Shown piece after piece: positions 1 to 4,404 of a DNA stretch of 5,165 bases (positions are counted from its first letter, which is position 1; each line of letters opens with the position of its first letter). The stretch spans positions 1 to 5,165 of the forward strand of contig JAQGJO010000046.1 in assembly GCA_028290595.1 (NCBI GenBank), given 5' to 3'. The stretch comes from Hyphomicrobiales bacterium (lineage in GTDB: Bacteria; Pseudomonadota; Alphaproteobacteria; Rhizobiales; Beijerinckiaceae). A model generated the notes under the pieces. It saw nothing but the letters and a program-made list of their open reading frames with translations, was not told where the DNA came from and ran no database searches. Both the position numbers and the translations under genes were made by a program.

Positions 1-87
1 GAAATACTCGCGTGACGCGGTGGGATCCAGAATAGGCGCGAACATGCGCATGAAGGCATCTTGTTCGACAACGACTTGTACGGCCAT
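1..87 (-). CDS. 5' end of an unrecognised gene, downstream of the TctC-type gene (partial)
   Basis: An open frame starts with ATG at 87 on the minus strand and runs off the left edge after 29 codons (MAVQVVVEQDAFMRMF..., ending ...SREYF). It begins 4 nt after the TGA stop (94-92) of the TctC-family gene and has its own Shine-Dalgarno sequence, AGGAAA (101-96), with an 8-nt spacer lying inside the end of the upstream gene. This tight spacing implies co-transcription and probably translational coupling with the binding protein. The visible N-terminus has no signal peptide or membrane segment, so a cytoplasmic product such as an enzyme for the imported solute is plausible, but that is inference. 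I do not recognise the family from 29 residues. Most of the gene lies outside the window. Confidence 0.72.
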   Translation of the reverse strand, partial: MAVQVVVEQDAFMRMFAPILDPTASREYF

Positions 88-91
88 GAAT

Positions 92-1135
92 TCAATTTCC
101 TGCAATCGCTGCGCGAAGCTGCTGGACGAGCGCATCCGGCGCGTCGTCGATAACTTTCAAGAGCTTGGTGACGGTCTCTGGCGAGACCATGCCGCCCGAC
201 ACCCGCATCATCGCAATCTGGCGCTGGTACTCAGGATCTTTCGCCGTCTGGGCAAAGGCACTCTGCAGGATCTTTGCCTGTTCGGTCGGCACATCCGGGG
301 GGAGAACGATCGGATAGGCGGCCGTAAACTTGATTCCATAAAGCCGCAGCATTTCCTTGACGTCATGATCGGTTGCCAGCTCGACGGCGGTTGGAACATC
401 CGGCAGATCTGAAATGCGATCAGTGCCAAACTGCGCCAGAACGCGAATTTTTCCATCACGAAACCAGTCGGGACGCGCGGTCATCAAGGCGGCATAGGTT
501 GTCACGCCACCTTCGATTTCACCGCGTTCGAAGGCGACGATATAATCCGCGACACCCTTGTAGCCCGAGACAACCTTGATCTTCGTGCCAAGCAGCTTGT
601 TGCAGAGATTGGCGAGGATCGTGCTGTCCGCACCGGCGCCCGTTGAAGCAAAGGCGGGGCTCTGGGTTCGCAGATCCGCGAAGGTCTTGATGGGAGAATT
701 CGCTCCAACCCACGCGATCGCCGGATCCTGGCCAGGCGTGCCAACCCAGATCATGCGCGACAGATCGAACTGCGCATTACCGCTCGCACCCGACACCAGC
801 TTGAGCGAGGGCTCCAGCAAGACGGTATTCATTGGAAAGCCGATCGCTGTGCCATCCTTCGCAGCGCGATTGTAAAGGTAGTTCATCATCGTCAGGCTGC
901 CGGCGCCCGGCATGTTCTCGACGATGATCCGCGGATTTCCGGGAATGTATTTGCCGAGGTGCGCGGCCAGGATGCGTGGCGCCAGGTCATAGGCGCCGCC
1001 CGGCGGGATGCCGACATAGAAATGCAGCGTCTTTCCGCTGAAATAATCGGCGGCAATTGCCTGATGGGCCATCGGCAGGCTGACGAGGTTGCCCGCAGCC
1101 AGAAACAGCCAGTCTCTCCGTGTAAACCGCGTCAT
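92..1135 (-). CDS. TctC/Bug-family solute-binding protein (tripartite tricarboxylate transporter type)
   Basis: This 347-residue protein is a periplasmic extracytoplasmic solute receptor of the TctC/Bug family, which captures carboxylates or related small acids for TctA/TctB permeases. Residues 1-28 form a signal peptide with a twin-arginine-like start (TRRDWLFLAAG, Arg6-Arg7) and likely cleavage near AIA/AD. The mature part carries the family landmarks PPGGAYD (44-50, with Asp50 at the usual ligand-contacting Asp), PGNP (65-68) and VENMPGAGS (72-80), followed by the KDGTAIG segment. The ORF is open back to 1216, but the ATG at 1135 is chosen: it has an excellent GGGAGGA site just upstream and puts the signal peptide at the N-terminus, while the longer form would cover the operators. 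Length is normal for the family (about 320-350). No TctA or TctB is visible, so it may be an orphan receptor. It leads a minus-strand operon with the partial gene at 1-87 and diverges from the IclR regulator. The ligand is unknown. Confidence 0.93.
   Translation of the reverse strand: MTRFTRRDWLFLAAGNLVSLPMAHQAIAADYFSGKTLHFYVGIPPGGAYDLAPRILAAHLGKYIPGNPRIIVENMPGAGSLTMMNYLYNRAAKDGTAIGFPMNTVLLEPSLKLVSGASGNAQFDLSRMIWVGTPGQDPAIAWVGANSPIKTFADLRTQSPAFASTGAGADSTILANLCNKLLGTKIKVVSGYKGVADYIVAFERGEIEGGVTTYAALMTARPDWFRDGKIRVLAQFGTDRISDLPDVPTAVELATDHDVKEMLRLYGIKFTAAYPIVLPPDVPTEQAKILQSAFAQTAKDPEYQRQIAMMRVSGGMVSPETVTKLLKVIDDAPDALVQQLRAAIAGN
96..101 (-). promoter_or_regulatory. Ribosome binding site of the left-edge partial gene
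   Basis: AGGAAA on the minus strand lies 8 nt before the ATG at 87 and overlaps the last codons of the upstream binding-protein gene. It supports the ATG at 87 as a real start only 4 nt after the preceding stop. Confidence 0.6.
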
Positions 1136-1138
1136 TGA

Positions 1139-1145
1139 TCCTCCC
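1139..1145 (-). promoter_or_regulatory. Ribosome binding site deciding the TctC-family start
   Basis: GGGAGGA on the minus strand lies 3 nt before the ATG at 1135 (core GGAGG with 4 nt). This near-consensus site decides between the ATG at 1135 and the upstream in-frame start at 1216. Confidence 0.75.
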
Positions 1146-1169
1146 TCATTCCAATTCGGTGCAGATTTA

Positions 1170-1184
1170 GGTAACGTCGTTACC
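1170..1184. promoter_or_regulatory. Perfect 15-bp palindromic operator, probably for the IclR regulator
   Basis: GGTAACG-T-CGTTACC is a perfect inverted repeat with 7-bp arms and a single central base. It lies in the 86-bp gap between the divergent iclR-family and tctC-family genes, 34 bp before the latter's ATG and 37 bp before the former's. IclR-family operators are typically short palindromes of this size in the divergent gap beside the regulator gene, so binding by the adjacent IclR protein is the natural inference. It covers the place where a -10 box would lie for the minus-strand TTGACA at 1204-1199, suggesting control of the transport operon. No other regulator gene adjoins this gap. 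Confidence 0.7.
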
Positions 1185-1204
1185 AATAGATCGCAGGCTG
1201 TCAA
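1177..1204 (-). promoter_or_regulatory. Candidate promoter for the TctC-family operon (TTGACA -35)
   Basis: A perfect TTGACA lies at 1204-1199 on the minus strand. The best positioned -10 is TAACGA (1182-1177, 16-bp spacer), which is a poor match and falls inside the 15-bp palindrome. A strong -35 with a weak -10, bracketed by regulator half-sites, fits an activator-dependent or tightly regulated promoter. The -10 assignment is weak. Confidence 0.4.
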
Positions 1205-1211
1205 GGTAACG
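1205..1211 (+). promoter_or_regulatory. Third operator half-site, direct repeat of the palindrome arm
   Basis: GGTAACG here is an exact copy of the left arm of the palindrome at 1170-1176, 35 bp further on and 20 bp from the palindrome's right edge. No matching right arm follows it. It abuts the minus-strand TTGACA box (1204-1199) on its upstream side. A palindrome plus an extra half-site is an arrangement known for IclR-family activators such as PcaU and PobR, so it may mark activation of the transport promoter. It also lies 10 nt before the iclR-family ATG, so it may mediate autoregulation. Confidence 0.55.
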
Positions 1212-1221
1212 AGCACACAGA

Positions 1222-2049
1222 ATGAGCCATGAACTAAGCTATGACGGCCAGGACGGCATATTTCTGTCAGGCGTGGCTCGGGCGTTCGCGATCCTTGAGG
1301 ATTTATCGGTCGTCGGGGAGCGAAGCCTGTCCGACATCGCGCGCAAGCTCGCCGTGAACAAGAACATCGCCTTCCGGTTGCTGCGCACCCTGGAGCAGCT
1401 CGGATACATCTATGAATATCCTGCGAGCCACTGTTTTCGGCTGACCTACAAACTGTCGAACGTCGTTCGGATCCAGTGGCTCAGCGACGACGTGCTGTCT
1501 CAGGCACAACCGCTGCTCAGGGCGCTGGCGCGGGACTCAGGCGAACTGGTGCGGCTCGCCATATGCAGCAACGACCGTCTCGAGTGGGTCTTTGCCGAAA
1601 CCGGCTCGAAGCGCCTGTTGCGTATCGATCCGGCCTATCCGGGTCCCATCATCCCGCACGTTCACGCCACCAGCAAAGCCTGGCTCATGACGTTGGAACC
1701 CAAGGCCTTGGATGCTCAGTTGAAAGCGATGAAGTTTGACGCCTATACCCCGCAGACGTTGACGAGCGCGAAAGCGCTCCGGCAATTTCTCGACATATCA
1801 AGGCAGCAGGGCTTCGCCCTGAGTTACGACGAGCGCGACCTCGGCGTTGCCGCGGTTGCGGCGCCGGTTATCGCCGGTGGACGGCAGCATCCTTCGCCGA
1901 CCTGCGCAGCCGTCGTCAGCATCTCCGTACCATCCTCGCGTGTCACCCGCGATCAGCTTGCAAAGGAGTTCGGCCCAATGGTGACGCGAGCGGCCGACCG
2001 CTTGTCGACGTTCTGGCCTGCAACCGCACCATATCCCGCAAAGAAATGA
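1222..2049 (+). CDS. IclR-family transcriptional regulator
   Basis: This 275-residue protein has IclR-family architecture: an N-terminal winged helix-turn-helix (about residues 14-75, with HTH core SLSDIARKLAVNKNIAFRLL at 35-54 followed by RTLEQLGYI and the wing YEYPASHCFRL), a linker helix, and a C-terminal effector-binding domain (about 90-265) with the familiar region around HATSKAWL and the GFALSYDERDLGVAAVAAPV segment. Length is typical (250-280). The ATG at 1222 is the only good start before the DNA-binding domain, although no Shine-Dalgarno is evident and the upstream AAGG is too far away. It diverges from the TctC-family gene across an 86-bp gap holding a palindrome and an extra half-site, and so is inferred to regulate that operon and probably itself, responding to the transported compound or a metabolite. 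Its 3' end converges on the lacI-family gene with 9 bp between stops. The effector is unknown. Confidence 0.95.
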   Translation: MSHELSYDGQDGIFLSGVARAFAILEDLSVVGERSLSDIARKLAVNKNIAFRLLRTLEQLGYIYEYPASHCFRLTYKLSNVVRIQWLSDDVLSQAQPLLRALARDSGELVRLAICSNDRLEWVFAETGSKRLLRIDPAYPGPIIPHVHATSKAWLMTLEPKALDAQLKAMKFDAYTPQTLTSAKALRQFLDISRQQGFALSYDERDLGVAAVAAPVIAGGRQHPSPTCAAVVSISVPSSRVTRDQLAKEFGPMVTRAADRLSTFWPATAPYPAKK

Positions 2050-2058
2050 GCGGCTCGC

Positions 2059-3105
2059 CTAGCCCCGATTGACGGCCGAAGATTTGCGAATGATGAGCGT
2101 CGGCAACGGACCGATTTTCGGCCCGGTCGCATTGCCGGCCATGACATCCATCAACAGATCGACCGCCAGCGCGCCCAACTGATCGAGCTTGAGATCGAGC
2201 GCCGTCAGCTCGTGAGAGCGCGCGTTCAATCCGTCATAGCGGGTTGCAATGCGCAGACGACCGGGTATGTCCACGCCCAGCTCCTGTGCCCCTCGTTGTG
2301 CGCCCACCGCAAAGGAATCGACCGAGACGAACATGGCATCCATCTTCGGATGCGCCTGAATGAGCGCGCGGGCGGCGAGCCGGGCCGCCTCCAGACCGCC
2401 CTCCTCATCGACGAGCGCGACAATCGGCTTCTGGTTCAAGCCGGCGATGACATCTGCGTAGGCTCGTTCGGCCGAGCGATGGGCGTTGCGGTCCTGTGCG
2501 CCGGTGATCAGGCCGATCTGTCGCGTGCCGGGCGTGTTCAGGTGATCGAGCGCGACCGTGGCGGCGTCATAATGCCGGCAGTCGACATAGGGCAGCGATC
2601 CCTCCGGCGTCGGCCGACCGATCGCAACCATCGGAATGCCCCGCGATTGCAGAAGCGCAACACCAGGATCGTTGCGGCCCGGCTCTACGACAATGGCGCC
2701 ATCGGCATGAAACGCCCCAAGCGACTCGCTTCCCTCTGCCAGCGGCGGAACCAGCAAGAGAGCCATGTCCGCCTGCAAGGCCCGCTCCGCCGCGGCACCG
2801 GCGATCTCCATCAGATAGCCGAGGCGCGCGCGTCCGCCGGCCACGGCAAAAGGCATCGAAGAAAAAATCGCAATCGTATCGGCCCGCCCGGTGCGCAAAT
2901 TCTGGGCGCGAACATTAGGCCGATAGCCGAGCTTTGCCGCGGCCTTGCGAACCCGCTCGCGTGTTTTGTCGTCGACCGGCCGATTGCCTGAAAGCGCATT
3001 GGAAACCGTGGCGGTCGACATGCCGACATGCCGCGCGACATCGAGAATGGTGGCGCGGCGCATTGCCTGTTTCGCTGTTTCCGACGGTCCATCCAGCTTC
3101 GCCAA
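2059..3105 (-). CDS. LacI/GalR-family transcriptional regulator
   Basis: This 348-residue protein has the LacI-family layout. The helix-turn-helix is at residues 19-38 (ATILDVARHVGMSTATVSNALSG), followed by a hinge-helix region at 63-75 (PNVRAQNLRTG, with Leu70 at the minor-groove-intercalating leucine). The periplasmic-binding-protein-like effector domain runs from about 75 to 345, with the PYVDCRHYDAA and RQIGLITG segments and the usual terminal LPTLIIRKSS. The start is taken as TTG at 3105 because a good AGGTGG site precedes it by 6 nt. An in-frame ATG at 3063 would remove 14 residues and leave the HTH intact, but has only a weak ribosome site. The gene diverges from the ASST/ABC operon, and a 16-bp palindrome with a central CG, the classic LacI-family operator form, lies in the gap. 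Repression of that operon relieved by a small ligand is the likely role. The ligand cannot be predicted. Confidence 0.95.
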   Translation of the reverse strand: MAKLDGPSETAKQAMRRATILDVARHVGMSTATVSNALSGNRPVDDKTRERVRKAAAKLGYRPNVRAQNLRTGRADTIAIFSSMPFAVAGGRARLGYLMEIAGAAAERALQADMALLLVPPLAEGSESLGAFHADGAIVVEPGRNDPGVALLQSRGIPMVAIGRPTPEGSLPYVDCRHYDAATVALDHLNTPGTRQIGLITGAQDRNAHRSAERAYADVIAGLNQKPIVALVDEEGGLEAARLAARALIQAHPKMDAMFVSVDSFAVGAQRGAQELGVDIPGRLRIATRYDGLNARSHELTALDLKLDQLGALAVDLLMDVMAGNATGPKIGPLPTLIIRKSSAVNRG

Positions 3106-3111
3106 GTCTCA

Positions 3112-3117
3112 CCACCT
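3112..3117 (-). promoter_or_regulatory. Ribosome binding site supporting the TTG start of the LacI-family gene
   Basis: AGGTGG on the minus strand lies 6 nt before the TTG at 3105. The alternative ATG at 3063 lacks a comparable site, so this decides the start. Confidence 0.6.
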
Positions 3118-3133
3118 GCTTATTCATTGAGCA

Positions 3134-3157
3134 CAAGGCGCTCATAATTGCGCCTTG
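3134..3157. repeat. Inverted repeat with 8-bp arms around a -10-like hexamer
   Basis: Perfect arms CAAGGCGC (3134-3141) and GCGCCTTG (3150-3157) enclose TCATAATT. The plus strand reads CATAAT at 3143-3148, five of six bases of the sigma-70 -10 box. The minus strand reads AATTAT in the same place, with a possible TTGCCG 18 bp upstream that could serve the lacI-family gene. No good plus-strand -35 was found at the right distance. The repeat differs in sequence from the LacI-type palindrome at 3190-3205. It could be a second operator over the promoter, or a hairpin in a leader transcript. There is no T-tract, so it is not a terminator. Confidence 0.5.
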
Positions 3158-3189
3158 ACGATCGCCCCGGCAAACTTCAGTCTAACAAA

Positions 3190-3205
3190 ACTAAATCGAT
3201 TTAGT
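3190..3205. promoter_or_regulatory. Perfect 16-bp LacI-family operator palindrome
   Basis: ACTAAATCGATTTAGT is a perfect palindrome with the central CG typical of LacI/GalR operators. It lies in the divergent gap 15 bp before the ATG (3221) of the ASST-family gene and 84 bp upstream of the lacI-family TTG start. Its position near the expected transcription start of the plus-strand operon fits repression by the adjacent LacI-family protein. It also argues against translation from the upstream in-frame TTG at 3155, since the operator would then be coding. No second copy was seen in the window. Confidence 0.8.
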
Positions 3206-3220
3206 ACATGCTTTCCACGG

Positions 3221-4381
3221 ATGTCTACAATGAATGCTCCCGTTGACCAAGTCTCTCCCGTTGACCAAGTCTCTCTTGTAGATCAAGTGTCGCTTCGCCG
3301 CCGCGGCGTCGGCCTCATGGGTTATGACGCCGGCAAGGCGGGCACAGGCTATACACTGTTTGCGCCGCAGACCGGCGGCGGTGCCGTTCATCTCATCGAC
3401 ATGCAGGGCGAGGTCGTTCACTCGTGGAAGATGCCGTACCGCCCCGGCCGCCATGCGGTGCTGCTGCCGAACGGCAATATGGGCTATGCCGGTAATCTGC
3501 CCGGCACGAAAGATCACTATGCCGCCTGGATGATGTGGCACGGCGGCGCGTTTTTCGAGGCGACCCCGAAAGGCGATGTTGTGTGGGAGTTTCAGGACCC
3601 GACCCATCATCACGATGCGCAATGGCTGCCGAACGGCAATCTCCTCTACGGCGCCATCGAGCCGATGCCTGCCGCATTCGCCAAACGCATTGTCGGCGGC
3701 AGCGCGGCGCATGATCCGGCCGACGGCACCTTCTACGGCGATGTCATCAAGGAAGTGAACCGCAAGGGCGAGTTGGTCTGGCAATGGAAAGCCATCGAAC
3801 ATCTCAGCCCCGACGAATTCCCCGTCCACGACACGTTCGATCGCTATCACTGGCCGATGATCAACGGTGTCTACGCGGCGCGCAACAACATCGTGCTGCT
3901 CAGCCTGCGCACCACGTCGGGCATTATCGGCGTCGATCGCGCGACGGGCGATGTGGTTTTGCGCATCAAACATCCGATCGTTGCCCAGCAGCATACGCCG
4001 GTGGAACTCGACAACGGCAACATCCTCATTTTCGACAACGGCAACTGGCGATTTGGTCAGACCAGCCCATCGTCGCGCGTCATCGAAGTGGACCCGAAAA
4101 CCGGTACGGTCGTCTGGCAGTATTATGATGAAATGCGCTCGGCCTTCTTCTCGCCCTACATGGGCGCCGCGCAGCGGCTTCCCAACGGCAACACCCACAT
4201 CACGGAATCAGCCACCGGCCGCCTGTTCGATGTGACGCGCGCGGGCGAAGTCGTCTGGGAATATGTCATTCCGCATTTTGCCGAATATCCCGAAGCCGAG
4301 GCGCGCAAATATGTGCCTGGCTTCCACAACAGCGTCTTCCGCTCCTATCGCTATCAGAAAGATCAAATTCCCTGGCTCTAG
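3221..4381 (+). CDS. Arylsulfotransferase (ASST)-family beta-propeller protein
   Basis: This 386-residue protein resembles the bacterial PAPS-independent aryl-sulfate sulfotransferase superfamily, whose characterised members move sulfate between phenolic compounds through a histidine intermediate. Six G-x-[VL]-V-[WHL] strand motifs start at residues 63, 118, 183, 243, 295 and 342, and four [PD]NGN turns follow at about 84, 138, 265 and 322, indicating a roughly six-bladed propeller. Candidate active-site residues are His258 in QQHTP followed by FDNG (271-274), the HHHD cluster (129-132), His203 and His210; I cannot assign them without alignment. There is no signal peptide and no cysteine, unlike the periplasmic disulfide-containing enterobacterial enzymes. 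Residues 7-24 are a hexapeptide repeat. The frame is open back to TTG 3155, but the operator at 3190-3205 favours ATG 3221 or ATG 3230 (the latter with a weak GGA 8 nt upstream). It is first in an operon with an ABC binding protein. Enzymatic activity is not proven; a binding or scaffold role is possible. Confidence 0.85.
   Translation: MSTMNAPVDQVSPVDQVSLVDQVSLRRRGVGLMGYDAGKAGTGYTLFAPQTGGGAVHLIDMQGEVVHSWKMPYRPGRHAVLLPNGNMGYAGNLPGTKDHYAAWMMWHGGAFFEATPKGDVVWEFQDPTHHHDAQWLPNGNLLYGAIEPMPAAFAKRIVGGSAAHDPADGTFYGDVIKEVNRKGELVWQWKAIEHLSPDEFPVHDTFDRYHWPMINGVYAARNNIVLLSLRTTSGIIGVDRATGDVVLRIKHPIVAQQHTPVELDNGNILIFDNGNWRFGQTSPSSRVIEVDPKTGTVVWQYYDEMRSAFFSPYMGAAQRLPNGNTHITESATGRLFDVTRAGEVVWEYVIPHFAEYPEAEARKYVPGFHNSVFRSYRYQKDQIPWL
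3239..3292 (+). repeat. Three tandem 18-bp coding repeats (hexapeptide [PL]VDQVS)
   Basis: CCCGTTGACCAAGTCTCT occurs twice in perfect tandem (3239-3256 and 3257-3274), followed by a diverged third copy (3275-3292) with six mismatches. In the reading frame of the ASST-family gene the copies encode PVDQVS, PVDQVS and LVDQVS. Apart from Pro to Leu, every change in the third copy is synonymous (GTT/GTA, GAC/GAT, GTC/GTG, TCT/TCG). This shows that the frame is translated here and supports a start upstream of 3239. Confidence 0.9.
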
Positions 4382-4393
4382 CCTTCCCAAGAA

Positions 4394-4398
4394 AAGGA
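4394..4398 (+). promoter_or_regulatory. Ribosome binding site of the ABC binding-protein gene
   Basis: AAGGA lies 6 nt before the second ATG of a tandem ATGATG (4402 and 4405). The spacing to the first ATG would be only 3 nt, so 4405 is preferred. Confidence 0.6.
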
Positions 4399-4404
4399 CA
4401 GATG

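Noticed and set aside
20..412. 130-codon open frame on the plus strand at the left edge
   Set aside because: It is antisense to the TctC-family gene and the partial gene, with no ribosome site or recognisable domain.
1136..1216. Upstream extension of the TctC-family gene to a start at 1216
   Set aside because: The extension has no ribosome site, would bury the signal peptide internally and would make the operator sites coding. The ATG at 1135 has a near-consensus ribosome site.
2048..2064. Possible terminator hairpin between the convergent iclR-family and lacI-family genes
   Set aside because: The only pairings are 4-bp stems (GGCT/AGCC or GAGC/GCTC) without a T-tract on either strand, which is too weak to call.
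2212..2991. 259-codon open frame on the plus strand, antisense to the lacI-family gene
   Set aside because: It is arginine-rich with no family resemblance, and lies wholly inside a convincing LacI-family coding region on the other strand.
3155..3220. Upstream extension of the ASST-family gene to TTG at 3155
   Set aside because: It would include the 16-bp operator as coding sequence, and the TTG overlaps the inverted repeat with no ribosome site before it. The added residues do not form a signal peptide.
3191..4198. 335-codon open frame on the minus strand, antisense to the ASST-family gene
   Set aside because: It is a GC-rich shadow frame: its product has no recognisable domain and the opposite strand encodes a clear propeller protein. 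It would also end across the LacI operator and repeat region.
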